Shown in pieces: positions 35,267 to 43,529 of a DNA stretch of 64,000 nt. Both the position numbers and the translations under genes were made by a program. Position 1 is the first letter of the stretch, and every line of letters begins with the position of its first letter. The DNA comes from Geminicoccaceae bacterium. Lineage in GTDB: Bacteria > Pseudomonadota > Alphaproteobacteria > Geminicoccales > Geminicoccaceae. The DNA lies in contig JANQPX010000018.1 of the NCBI GenBank assembly GCA_028285265.1, positions 264,400-328,399 of the forward strand, written 5' to 3'. Under the pieces are notes generated by a model. The model saw only the letters and a program-made list of their open reading frames with translations, made no database searches and was not told where the DNA came from.

Positions 35267-37528
35267 TTATGTAAACGGCGTCTCGTCTAAGAAGCGCCGC
35301 AATACATTGCCCGTGATTCGCGCGACATTGTTGTCGTACCCGTTATGGGAAAGCGATCCGCACCAGGCGATGGATCCTGTCGAAAACACCGCGCCACCTG
35401 AAGGTGTTTCATAAAAGGCGAGGTCGGCGCGTACCAGCTCGTTTTGTGAGCCGGAAAGGTCGGGGCCCATGACGTTGACTTCCTCCGTGACCACAAGAAC
35501 CAAGTCTGTGTGATTTTCCGAAGACGCCAACACAAGAAGATTGGCAGGAGTCCCGAGCGCATGGTCGGCGCGATCGAGCTCTAGCCCGGCAGCACCGCCG
35601 CCCACCAGGCCAAAATCGCCGATCAATTCATTGTCGCCCACGCCGTCGAAGATGAAGGCGGCGCGCGGATTGAAGCTATCCTCCTGGCGTCGATAGTAGG
35701 AACTGATATCGAATCCTTGTGCGGAAAAGCCGAGACCGACGACTTCATTCGGTGGTCGGCCATTCCGTCGCCAAAGCCCTCCGAATTCGCCGGTGAACGA
35801 GTGATAATACTCGCCAGGCTCGGCCGCCCACGTCCTGATGCCATCCTCGGCTCGCCTCACTTCAATCACGCCTGGCTCATCGCCATGCCAGGCGATGCGC
35901 CAGTACCAGCCATTGGCGCCAAGATACATGAGGCGACCGCCCTTGCCTTGCCAGGCAAGCATAGCGTCCGACATTCGTTTCGTGTGGTATTCTGGATGGG
36001 TGCCGGTCAGGATTACGCGGTAAGGTTCGAGAAGAGAGACACCTTCGGCTTCCAAATCCTCATCGGTGATGCAGTCAACCTCAATGCCCTCGTGATCAAG
36101 CCAATCCAGCAGATGGGTGTCGCCATTGAATTGCCATAGACCGGAGCCATGGGCACCAAGCCAGGAGGCGTATTTCGGGCGCATGTTCAAGATCGGGCGC
36201 AAGTAAGACGAATAGCAGACCCCGCTGCCGTCGCTATGGGTGTCGTAGAGCGCGTTGCCAAACTCGCGATGTTCCTGGAGAAACAGGTCGGTTGGCTGAT
36301 AAACGAGAAGCCTGCCCATCATCATCTCGGCGCCTTCGGCGTCGAGATGGCTGTGGTCGTTCGCATAAGCCATATAGCTCGCCGTCGGCACGAGGAAGGC
36401 AGCTTTCGGGCGGCCCGCTTTGCCCATCTGCCCGCGTGGTGGCCTGACAAAGAACGTAATGTAGTCTTCCTCTTCCGCCGTTTTACCGTCGTCGATCCAG
36501 ACATGGGCAGCATAGGCACCGCTCGGCAGATCACTCGGGACGTCTAACGAAAAGTCGGCCTGCCACCCGCAGTCATGGAGATCGTCGTCGTGGAAGTGGA
36601 TCGCCCCATATTGCTCCGGCTTGTCGGTCCAACGAATGGTCGAGCCATCCCAATTCCAGCCTTTCATCGCGCGCGCCGGCAGGTGTACAAGCTTGCCGTC
36701 AAGACCGTTGGGACCGATGTCGATGATATCCGTGGTCTCGACTTTTTGGGAGAAGTCCCAGGCAGCGACCAGTGACGTCATCAGGCTTTCCGGTAAGGGT
36801 CGGCGAAATGCGCCGTCCAGCTCTTCAATGGCGAGTGCTCGATCAAAGATCGCTGGACTGTCGATCTTACCATTGTAGTGATAATCGACCGCACCGTGGT
36901 CCACATGCCGTCCCCCCATGATCACGTCTGCCGCCAACGTACGCGTCGTCACGTCAATCGTCTGGCTGATGGTGGCACTGTCGTCGACATGAGGATGGTG
37001 CTGCAGTGGTCGCTGCACGAGGCTGGCCATGCCGCTTCCTGGGTCAATGGTGGCGGCGACCAGATACCAGCGCCGTTCGAACATTTTTTTACCGCTTTTG
37101 ATGATCTCATGTTGCTTGCCATCGCCGAGGGTGAGGGCCAGCTGACCATCGAGTATTGAAAGACCGAAGCCCTGCTTCCCGTCTGGAGAACGCTGGCCAA
37201 TGAGAGCCTGCTCGCCGTGCTTCTCTGGTGTCGTCGGCCAGATCATTGCAAGGAGGGTGACCGCTTTGAGCGTCTGCAAGCGGGGATGATCGGGAATGCA
37301 AGCATAGGAGCCCGCATCGGTCTGCTGCGCCCGCCCCTGATAGCGGCCATCCACCGTCGACGCCACCGGTCGGAGCTTCAATCCTGGACCTTCTGGATTG
37401 GCATCACCGTGGATGATGCGCACGATCTCAGCCTGATAGGCGCCACCGCCCTCGACGCTAACCATAAATCGCACTTGCTCGCCAGGTGCCACCGAGAGGC
37501 GATCGGCATAGCCCAGAATCTTTAACAT
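35267..37528 (-). CDS. N,N-dimethylformamidase large-subunit-like amidohydrolase
   Basis: This 753-residue protein has a layout matching the DMFase beta subunit (about 760 residues): an N-terminal beta domain (LKILGYADRLSVAPGEQVRF), a lectin/LamG-like insert (about 75-265), and a C-terminal catalytic domain with PTASYMAYANDHSH, GTHPEYHTKRM and GANGWYWRIAW. DMFase is an unusual iron amidase whose metal is held by two Tyr and one Glu; the Tyr-rich segments just named are where I would expect these ligands, but I have not assigned them. The adjacent small-subunit gene, 18 bases upstream, strongly supports the assignment. It would hydrolyse dimethylformamide, or a related formamide, to amine plus formate. 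No signal peptide is present, so it is cytoplasmic. Confidence 0.85.
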   Translation of the reverse strand: MLKILGYADRLSVAPGEQVRFMVSVEGGGAYQAEIVRIIHGDANPEGPGLKLRPVASTVDGRYQGRAQQTDAGSYACIPDHPRLQTLKAVTLLAMIWPTTPEKHGEQALIGQRSPDGKQGFGLSILDGQLALTLGDGKQHEIIKSGKKMFERRWYLVAATIDPGSGMASLVQRPLQHHPHVDDSATISQTIDVTTRTLAADVIMGGRHVDHGAVDYHYNGKIDSPAIFDRALAIEELDGAFRRPLPESLMTSLVAAWDFSQKVETTDIIDIGPNGLDGKLVHLPARAMKGWNWDGSTIRWTDKPEQYGAIHFHDDDLHDCGWQADFSLDVPSDLPSGAYAAHVWIDDGKTAEEEDYITFFVRPPRGQMGKAGRPKAAFLVPTASYMAYANDHSHLDAEGAEMMMGRLLVYQPTDLFLQEHREFGNALYDTHSDGSGVCYSSYLRPILNMRPKYASWLGAHGSGLWQFNGDTHLLDWLDHEGIEVDCITDEDLEAEGVSLLEPYRVILTGTHPEYHTKRMSDAMLAWQGKGGRLMYLGANGWYWRIAWHGDEPGVIEVRRAEDGIRTWAAEPGEYYHSFTGEFGGLWRRNGRPPNEVVGLGFSAQGFDISSYYRRQEDSFNPRAAFIFDGVGDNELIGDFGLVGGGAAGLELDRADHALGTPANLLVLASSENHTDLVLVVTEEVNVMGPDLSGSQNELVRADLAFYETPSGGAVFSTGSIAWCGSLSHNGYDNNVARITGNVLRRFLDETPFT

Positions 37529-37546
37529 TTTCGCTCACCTGTCAGA

Positions 37547-37852
37547 TTAGTTCAGGTCTTCACCGGTGTGCTCCTTCCAGCGCATTCGGAACACGGCCCA
37601 CTCTGCCTCTTCTCTACTGGTAAACCGGTGTTCTTGCAGAATCTCGATGGGCTTACCACGCTCGCCCGGGTGGCGGGCCAGCGCCCATTCTTCAAATGGC
37701 TTGGTGCATACCAACACAAGCTTGCCTTCAAGCGGCCCACCGCGAAGGGTGTTCAGCACGCGCTGCAGGTCTGGGCTGTGATGCCCGATCGGATTTTGTC
37801 GAAACTCGTCCACCACCTCACGATCGCGTCTGGGATCGATCTTGTAGGTCAA
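37547..37852 (-). CDS. N,N-dimethylformamidase small-subunit-like protein
   Basis: This is a 101-residue protein (from TTG) resembling the DMFase alpha subunit (about 130 residues). Shared order of features: a basic helix (RRDREVVDEF), the NPIGHHSPDLQRVLNTLR segment, then a central strand and a late FTSREEAEWAVFRMR helix. I chose the TTG at 37852 because GGGGAGGG lies 7 bases upstream; an ATG at 37975 would add 41 residues with no similarity. It directly precedes the large subunit and is probably its structural partner in an (alpha-beta)n complex. Its presence distinguishes this pair from the many single-gene members of the large-subunit family. Confidence 0.75.
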   Translation of the reverse strand: MTYKIDPRRDREVVDEFRQNPIGHHSPDLQRVLNTLRGGPLEGKLVLVCTKPFEEWALARHPGERGKPIEILQEHRFTSREEAEWAVFRMRWKEHTGEDLN

Positions 37853-38192
37853 CGTTGAACCCTCCCCATCGTGGCCTTGTGAGTGCGTTTCTTTTTGACG
37901 ATAGCACCAGCGCCCTGATTGCAGCAAAGTCACGATGTCAAACGCTGGCGGTCTCGCCGGCGGGAGTCTTCGCATAGCTTGGGGTATGGTAGTGTGACCT
38001 AGACCTAAGAACGCGTCCCAAGCTCAATGCCTTCGATCGTAACGAACGCGTTGACGCTTCATGCCGATTAATGTCTTGAAAGTGATCAACATCGTCGGCC
38101 GTCAATTCGCGTATGGCTCGTTCCCTCACGTCGCGGTCCAGGTCCATGGCGCGGCAATACCCTTTTTCGAAGATTAGGTTATGCGGCCCACG
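37853..38192. other. 340-base region upstream of the dimethylformamidase genes
   Basis: This region contains the end of the ABC permease transcript and the presumed promoter of the DMFase-like pair. A 69-codon open frame (38147-37938, minus) starting MDLDRDVRERAIRELTADDV has protein-like composition in its first 30 residues and a weak AAAGGG site. It has no recognised family and a poor C-terminal half, so it is not called as a gene. No terminator or clear promoter was identified. Confidence 0.45.
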
Positions 38193-39092
38193 CTACTTCA
38201 CGGCGCCAGCTGTCATGCCCTTGATGATATAACTCTCGAGCAGGATGCCAATCAGGATGAGCGGCATGATACCTGCTGCAGAAAGAGCGGCCATCGCCCA
38301 CCAGTTGATGCCCTGGCTACCGGTTTGGCTCGCAATCATGACCGGTAGCGTCTTGGCATCGGTGCTGGTCAGAAGGGCGGCAAAGAAATACTCATTCCAG
38401 CAGAGTACGAGCGAGAGGATAAAGGCAGCGACGATGCCTGGAAGCACGAGCGGTAGGACAATCCTCACGAAAGCGCCCCAGATCGAGAGACCATCCACTA
38501 GCGCTGCCTCTTCGAGCTCGACTGGCACTGAGGCAAATTGATCGCGCATGATCCAGATGACAATTGGCAATACCATCAGCGTGTAGATCGCGATCATGCC
38601 GATCCGGCTGTCAAGCAAGGCGAGTTCCTTGTAGAGCACCAAGAACGGTAGAGCGAGTACGACCGGCGGCAAGATTAGCTGAGAGAGGAAAAAGAAGGAG
38701 ATATCGGAGTTCTTCATGAAACCGAAGCGATAAGAAAAGCGACTCAGGCCGTAGGCCGCAAGTGAGCCCAGGATGACAGCGCACGCTGAGGCTGATGTGG
38801 CAATGATCACGCTGTTCAGGAAACGTTTGAGAAACTCGGCGCGTACGGTCGACGTGGCGAAGATCGTGTCCGGAGAGAGGCCTAACGACTTCCAACCGAG
38901 CCAAGCAGGCGCAAAGTCGAGCCACGGCACAAGATGACCTTTCATCACGTTAGGTGCCATCTTAAACGATGTCGTGAGTGTCCAGTAGATCGGAAAAATG
39001 CAGATGACGGCCCAGAAGATCAAAAGTCCGTAGACAACAAGACGCATCAGCCACCAGCGGTAGCGATCATCTTTCATTGCGGGAGAAGCCAT
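38193..39092 (-). CDS. Carbohydrate-type ABC transporter permease (MalG/UgpE family)
   Basis: This 299-residue inner-membrane protein has six hydrophobic helices, a MalG-type EAA loop (LEEAALVDGLSIWGAFVRIVLP) and a C-terminal end GMTAGAVK typical of the family. It shares one base with the stop of the MalF-type partner (TGATG). It belongs to the binding protein (41961)-MalF-MalG set. The DMFase-like genes follow it by about 340 bases on the same strand, so the imported compound might be the amidase substrate, although family 1 systems usually carry sugars, polyols or glycerol derivatives. Confidence 0.92.
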   Translation of the reverse strand: MASPAMKDDRYRWWLMRLVVYGLLIFWAVICIFPIYWTLTTSFKMAPNVMKGHLVPWLDFAPAWLGWKSLGLSPDTIFATSTVRAEFLKRFLNSVIIATSASACAVILGSLAAYGLSRFSYRFGFMKNSDISFFFLSQLILPPVVLALPFLVLYKELALLDSRIGMIAIYTLMVLPIVIWIMRDQFASVPVELEEAALVDGLSIWGAFVRIVLPLVLPGIVAAFILSLVLCWNEYFFAALLTSTDAKTLPVMIASQTGSQGINWWAMAALSAAGIMPLILIGILLESYIIKGMTAGAVK

Positions 39093-40210
39093 CAGCCCGT
39101 CCCCGTCACACGGCGCACCAAGCGCTCGGACAGCTTCAACATGATTGTCATGAAGATCACGATTGCTATCAGATAGACGATGGCCAGGAGTGTGCCATAA
39201 CCAACATTGGAGCGATCACGGTACTCGCGGAAGATGAAACTGGTGACCGAATCGGTGGCGCCACCTGGCCCCCCGGACGTGACATTGATGATGATATCGG
39301 CGAGCTTCAATTTGAAGATGATACGGATCATCACAGCAGTGATCGATACGGGCAGCATCAACGGAAAGACGACGCGCCAAAAACGTTGCCAAGCCGTTGC
39401 TCCATCGACTTCCGCGGCTTCCAGGATGTCCTTCGGTATAGCCTGAAGCCCTGCCAAAATCATGATCATCATGAAGGGGATGAAGGTCCAGGCGTCCATC
39501 GCCATGATGGTTAACCGGGCAATTTCGGGTGTACCGAAGAAGGAGGGTTGCTCCCAGCCGAGCCACTTGCCGAGACGTGCAATAGGTCCGAAGCGGACTT
39601 CAAGCATGGATTTACCAATCATCCAGCTCACCGCCACCGGCGACAGCATAAGGGGCATCAGGAAAATGACACGCCAGAACTTTCGTGCACGGATATTCGC
39701 GTTCAGTAAGAGTGCCAAGCCAAAGGCGATCGCATACTCGACCAGAATGACGAGCGTGTAGAGCACCATGTTGTAGAGTGCATTCCAATAGAAAGGATCG
39801 CTCATCATCTGTCTGATATTATCGAGGCCGTTAAATTGTCGGCCCGTGAGCGACGACAGATTCCAATCGGAAAAAGCGATCCAGAGGGCGAAGATCAGAG
39901 GGAAGATCACCATCGAAATGACAAAGAGGGCAGCGGGCAGCACGAACAGGGCTTTCTTCCCCTGCTCGCCATGAATCATCACACGCGACAGACAAAGCGT
40001 GAACGCCCAAAGGAAATAAGCGTAGAGAACGGGCCGCCAGGTCTCGAACCCAAGGCTAACGACGCCGGACTCAAACAAAGCCTGAATCAGGAACGCCAGG
40101 GCAAGAATGGCGCTTGCCACCCATAGCAGAACGCGGCCAAGCCTGACCTTGCCTACCGGAATTGTCCCGGGTTGGACGGTGTGCAGAAGGTCACCTTCGG
40201 CAACACTCAT
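39092..40210 (-). CDS. Carbohydrate-type ABC transporter permease (MalF/UgpA family)
   Basis: This 372-residue inner-membrane protein is longer than the 290-residue standard because it has an N-terminal extension with two extra hydrophobic segments (about 28-70) before the usual six helices. The coupling loop LEAAEVDGATAWQRFWRVVFPLMLP is intact. Extended MalF subunits of this sort occur in polyol and glycerol transporters. It lies downstream of a strong terminator-like hairpin (40224-40266) separating it from the binding-protein gene, so it is likely expressed at a lower level than that protein. Confidence 0.92.
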   Translation of the reverse strand: MSVAEGDLLHTVQPGTIPVGKVRLGRVLLWVASAILALAFLIQALFESGVVSLGFETWRPVLYAYFLWAFTLCLSRVMIHGEQGKKALFVLPAALFVISMVIFPLIFALWIAFSDWNLSSLTGRQFNGLDNIRQMMSDPFYWNALYNMVLYTLVILVEYAIAFGLALLLNANIRARKFWRVIFLMPLMLSPVAVSWMIGKSMLEVRFGPIARLGKWLGWEQPSFFGTPEIARLTIMAMDAWTFIPFMMIMILAGLQAIPKDILEAAEVDGATAWQRFWRVVFPLMLPVSITAVMIRIIFKLKLADIIINVTSGGPGGATDSVTSFIFREYRDRSNVGYGTLLAIVYLIAIVIFMTIMLKLSERLVRRVTGTG

Positions 40211-40223
40211 CGCATCATGTCAT

Positions 40224-40266
40224 TGAAAAAACGTGGCCGGCTCTCGCCGTGAGGCCAGCCACGTTT
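40224..40266 (-). terminator. Intra-operon attenuator/terminator between binding protein and permease
   Basis: Read on the minus strand, AAACGTGGC (40266-40258) and GCCACGTTT (40237-40229) form a perfect 9-bp stem and are followed by a T-run (40230-40226). This is the form of an intrinsic terminator. As it sits inside an operon it probably attenuates, giving excess binding protein over permease. Confidence 0.8.
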
Positions 40267-40296
40267 CAACAAACTCGAGTATGATGCCTTCACGCG

Positions 40297-41961
40297 CTAA
40301 AGGCCGAGGCTTGCCTTGTAAAGCGCGATCTGACTGTCACGGCCGATCTGGTCGGTGATCTTCTCCCACGCAGCCGCGATCGCATCCGCCGTTTCCTGCG
40401 CTGAACCGTACTGACCAGCGAATCCTTTGGCCAATTCATCTTCGGCGACCGAATAGTATTGGAAAATTCCGGGGATACGCGGTTCAATTGCCGCATTGGC
40501 ATGGTTGTAGCTATCGGCGTTCGAGCCTAGATAATCCTCGACGAATGCGCGGTCGTAACCTGCTTCTTCCCATTCCTCGAAATTGAAGTGCGACTGGCGG
40601 TAAGGCTGGAAGCCAGAGGGATAGGCAGACGCCCAAAGTGAAAGATCCTTCCCGCCGAGATGCGCCGCCGCCGACCAAGCTGCTTTCTGCTTTTTGCTGT
40701 CACTGTCGACTCTGGCCATCACATAGACGCCCCAACCAATGTACGCCATGTTCGGCGCTTCATTTGGCGTCTGCTCCCATTCGCCGGTCCTGGCGTTGTA
40801 GACCTCATCAGCACCCGGGATGATGTCAAAGCCAACCACATCACCGACCACCGATGTGTCCGACGTGCGCGCATTCGAGCCGACATCGCCCCACCAGGTA
40901 AGCGACGAGCCGGTACCAGCCAAGAACTGCTGGAAGGCCGTCGTGCCAGGGTCGGCATTGATTTGATCCGCCGGGAAGGTGTCCATGATATCCATCACTT
41001 CCTGGATCGCACGCACGAAGGCTGGATTGTTGACTCTCGGCGTCATCGTATCGGGATCGAACAACCAGGCCGGGTCGTCGGGATGTTTAGCATAGGCAGT
41101 CGCGCGATCTTCCAGGAAGTAAAAGCCAAAGCCGCCCCAACCCTTGAGTGGATCAAGGAAGCCGTGCGCGTCTAGGCCGGTGAGTGGATCGGTCTTGCCC
41201 TTTAGGAACTTGGCGTGCGCGTTGACCTCCGCCCACGTCTTGGGCGGTGCCCAGTCCCCTTCCCCTCCCGCTTCTTTCCAAGCAGCAGCGAAGTCCTCAT
41301 TGTCGTAATAGTCAGTGCGATAGGCGAAGGTGTGGCAATCTCCGTCGATTGAGATGCGGTAGGTCTTGCCGTCCCAGGTGCCGACTGGCGCTTTGAGATA
41401 GCTGACATAGTCATCCATGTCGATCAAAGTCGCGACCCAATCTGGCATCTCAGAGGCCAGTCCCTTGCCGCAGACGTCACCTTCGAAAGGTGCCCCCATC
41501 TCCAGAATGTCGAAGTCGACTGTGCCCGTCGCGATCGATTGTTGGAGGCGCGCATTGTAGTCTGCTTGCGCGAGATCGATCCAATTAATGGTCGCTCCCG
41601 TGTAGGCCTCCCACGGCTTTAGAAAACCGCGAAACAGAAAGTTGTGAAGGTTTTGATTGTTGAGCCCCATAAAGGTGAGTTCAACACCGGCGAACTCACC
41701 TTCCTGCACTGTCTCCTTCGTGCCGCCGAGGCAGAGTTCACCGACCTTCTGCCAATCCGCATCGGTTGGCGAGCCGACACCAACACCAGGGATTTTTAGA
41801 ATTTCGGCACGCAGGCTTCCGCTTTGTGCCAATGCTCTTGTTGGCAGACCGCCGAGCATAGACGAAGCCCCCACGACAGCAGCTGCTCCCGCAGCACTCT
41901 TTAACACCGAGCGGCGGTTCGCCTGCATGGCCATGAGCTGACGATAAACTTGGACCTTCAT
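40297..41961 (-). CDS. ABC transporter substrate-binding protein (family 1) with twin-arginine-like leader
   Basis: This is a roughly 554-residue exported protein, large for a family 1 binding protein. The ATG at 41961 follows GGGGAGA by 6 bases, and the leader contains NRRSVLKSAAGAAAVVG, a twin-arginine-type signal, with likely cleavage after RALAQ near residue 47. Recognisable parts include ATINWIDLAQADYNARLQ and VDFDILEMGAP in the first lobe and the hydrophobic ligand-cleft region WGDVGSNARTS. Tat export would mean folding in the cytoplasm before crossing. It is the first gene of the binding protein-MalF-MalG set and divergent from the fucU-like gene at 42139, suggesting a sugar or polyol ligand. 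Confidence 0.9.
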   Translation of the reverse strand: MKVQVYRQLMAMQANRRSVLKSAAGAAAVVGASSMLGGLPTRALAQSGSLRAEILKIPGVGVGSPTDADWQKVGELCLGGTKETVQEGEFAGVELTFMGLNNQNLHNFLFRGFLKPWEAYTGATINWIDLAQADYNARLQQSIATGTVDFDILEMGAPFEGDVCGKGLASEMPDWVATLIDMDDYVSYLKAPVGTWDGKTYRISIDGDCHTFAYRTDYYDNEDFAAAWKEAGGEGDWAPPKTWAEVNAHAKFLKGKTDPLTGLDAHGFLDPLKGWGGFGFYFLEDRATAYAKHPDDPAWLFDPDTMTPRVNNPAFVRAIQEVMDIMDTFPADQINADPGTTAFQQFLAGTGSSLTWWGDVGSNARTSDTSVVGDVVGFDIIPGADEVYNARTGEWEQTPNEAPNMAYIGWGVYVMARVDSDSKKQKAAWSAAAHLGGKDLSLWASAYPSGFQPYRQSHFNFEEWEEAGYDRAFVEDYLGSNADSYNHANAAIEPRIPGIFQYYSVAEDELAKGFAGQYGSAQETADAIAAAWEKITDQIGRDSQIALYKASLGL

Positions 41962-42138
41962 TGTTGTCTCCCCGAAGACGACCTTTGCGATTGTCGATTG
42001 TGAATTGCCGAAGCCTACCACTGGTCCGGCTTTCTTCGTCCTTGCTGAAAGTGTATGAATGATCGTCGTTGCAAGTCAATCACAGCAGTTTTAGGGCAAA
42101 GAACCCTGCAATAGTGCGTGACCTTAAGGACCGAATCC

Positions 42139-42588
42139 ATGCTCAAAGGAATCAATCATCTGCTGAACGCCGACGTGTTGCAGGTGCTGCGTGCCATGGG
42201 ACACGGGGATGATCTGATCATTGCCGACACCAACTTTCCAAGTGACTCAGTGGCTCAACAGACTGTTCATGGCCGTTTGCTGCGGATTGATCGCAGCGCA
42301 CCCGAAGTCGTCGAGGCCGTTTTGTCAGTCTACCCACTCGATACGTTCGTGGACGATGCTGCGGCCCGCATGGAGGTCGTCGGTTCCCCAGACGAAATGC
42401 CCACTGTGCAGCAAGAGGTGCAAGCAAAGATCGATGTGGCCAACGGTGCCCCTTGGCCAATGATCTCGATCGAACGCTACGCGTTTTACGAGCGCGCCAA
42501 GCAAGCCTATGCCGTTATTCAAACGCACGAACGGCGCTTCTACGGATGCTTTGCCTTCAGAAAAGGTGTCATTCCTCCGGAGGAGTAG
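42139..42588 (+). CDS. fucU: RbsD/FucU-family sugar mutarotase
   Basis: This is a 149-residue cytosolic protein of the RbsD/FucU family, which interconverts sugar anomers before phosphorylation or oxidation. The N-terminus LKGINHLLNADVLQVLRAMGHGDDLIIADTN matches the family, including the conserved His in MGHGD and the catalytic Asp in ADTNFP; the C-terminus FYERAKQAYAVIQTHERRFYG contains the conserved active-site Tyr region. I prefer the ATG at 42139, with TAAGGA nine bases upstream; the frame opens at a GTG at 42118. It is divergent from the binding-protein operon and followed by a terminator. Fucose-type mutarotation would suit the lactonase pathway at 14103-17368. Confidence 0.88.
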   Translation: MLKGINHLLNADVLQVLRAMGHGDDLIIADTNFPSDSVAQQTVHGRLLRIDRSAPEVVEAVLSVYPLDTFVDDAAARMEVVGSPDEMPTVQQEVQAKIDVANGAPWPMISIERYAFYERAKQAYAVIQTHERRFYGCFAFRKGVIPPEE

Positions 42589-42676
42589 AACCTGATCCTA
42601 TTGGACCTCTGGCCGCAGCAAGGCCATCCGCTGTTTTGAAGGAGGCCGTAGTTGTTGCGGCCCCATAAATGCAATT

Positions 42677-42701
42677 GGGAGCGGCCCTTCCGACCGCTCC
42701 C
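42677..42701 (+). terminator. Intrinsic terminator, probably bidirectional
   Basis: GGGAGCGG (42677-42684) and CCGCTCCC (42694-42701) form a perfect 8-bp stem with a 9-base loop, followed by a T-rich stretch ending in TTTT. It lies between the converging fucU-like gene and the small secreted-protein gene at 42802, 89 bases after the fucU stop, and could stop transcription from both sides. Confidence 0.75.
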
Positions 42702-42801
42702 TCAGAATCTTTTGCAACCTGCTCGCGCTTAAGGCCGCATGACAAGCGAACAAAAAAGCAGGGTTACTCAAAAAGACATTTACGTCCAGAAACGTAAGAC
42801 G

Positions 42802-43056
42802 CTACTCGGCTTTTCGACCGATCTCGTTCAGGTCTGCGTCAAGCTCGATGTCGAACTGGTTGCCGCCCTTGCAAATGACGTCGTCGAGTTCATAACCGTC
42901 GTCCTCGACCTCGATATCGTCCGGGTCCATCTGACATTCCATGGAGGCGAGCTTTGCCTCAATGGCCGCAATGGTTTCCTCATCGACACCATTCGAGTCA
43001 GCACTTGCTGCACCTGCCAGCATGACAGAAGCGATCAGAATTCCCACAGTCCTCAT
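42802..43056 (-). CDS. Small secreted PepSY-like protein of the XoxF locus
   Basis: This is an 84-residue protein with a signal peptide (1-19, ending AGAASA/DSN). The remaining 65 residues match the compact PepSY_2-like pattern: an Ala-rich helix IEAKLASMECQM followed by VEDDGYELDDVICKGGNQFDIELD. Two cysteines (CQM, CKG) could form a disulfide. It is strongly acidic. A GGGAGA site precedes the ATG. It is the last gene of the minus-strand quinoprotein set, after the secreted protein at 43073. PepSY-type proteins are usually thought to bind metals, cofactors or proteases; the acidic composition would allow metal binding, which is inference. Confidence 0.8.
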   Translation of the reverse strand: MRTVGILIASVMLAGAASADSNGVDEETIAAIEAKLASMECQMDPDDIEVEDDGYELDDVICKGGNQFDIELDADLNEIGRKAE

Positions 43057-43072
43057 CTTGAACTCTCCCTGT

Positions 43073-43510
43073 TTATTGTATGCTTAGCGTGACCTGCTGT
43101 GACTCGCCCGTGGAGCCGGGAATGCGCAGCACATGGCTACCCGGCTTGATTGCGATGAACGAGAACTCAGCAGTGCCGGCATCATCGAATTCGATCGAGT
43201 CGATCGCCATCGGTCGGACTTCGATCTTGTTAATCACGATCTCGTTCATCCAGATCGCCCGGAAGAACTTCGCTCCTTCGATCGCGAGCTCCGCCGTACC
43301 ATCGGCGGTGATCTGCATCTTGTAGTAGGCCCCGGATTGCAGTACCACGTCCTCACCCAGCGGCTGACCCGAGGCGAGGGTGAGCTCGATCGTCTCGCCA
43401 CGATTGCATTTAGCAAGAAGACCGGCGAAGCCCAAGTCGTCACATAGCGGCGCCGCACTCGCCGGAAACGCTATGGCTGTCAGCAGAGCTGCTGCCAGAA
43501 TGTGTCTCAT
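43073..43510 (-). CDS. Secreted protein of unknown function in the XoxF locus
   Basis: This is a 145-residue protein with a clear signal peptide (1-20, ending PASAAPLC). The mature part is rich in beta strands (for example YYKMQITADGTAELAI and AEFSFIAIKPGSHVLRIP), suggesting a small beta-sandwich. Two cysteines near the mature N-terminus (LCDDLG and KCNRG) may form a disulfide. I do not recognise a named family. AAGGGA precedes the ATG. It lies between the beta-propeller gene (stop 19 bases upstream) and the PepSY-like gene, so it should be co-transcribed with the PQQ-associated genes and act in the periplasm. Confidence 0.8.
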   Translation of the reverse strand: MRHILAAALLTAIAFPASAAPLCDDLGFAGLLAKCNRGETIELTLASGQPLGEDVVLQSGAYYKMQITADGTAELAIEGAKFFRAIWMNEIVINKIEVRPMAIDSIEFDDAGTAEFSFIAIKPGSHVLRIPGSTGESQQVTLSIQ

Positions 43511-43529
43511 GATATTGTCCCTTGTTCTG

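Noticed and set aside
37938..38147. 69-codon minus-strand frame upstream of the DMFase-like genes
   Set aside because: The first 30 residues look protein-like, but there is no known family, the ribosome site is weak and the second half is poor. Kept only as a note on the intergenic region.
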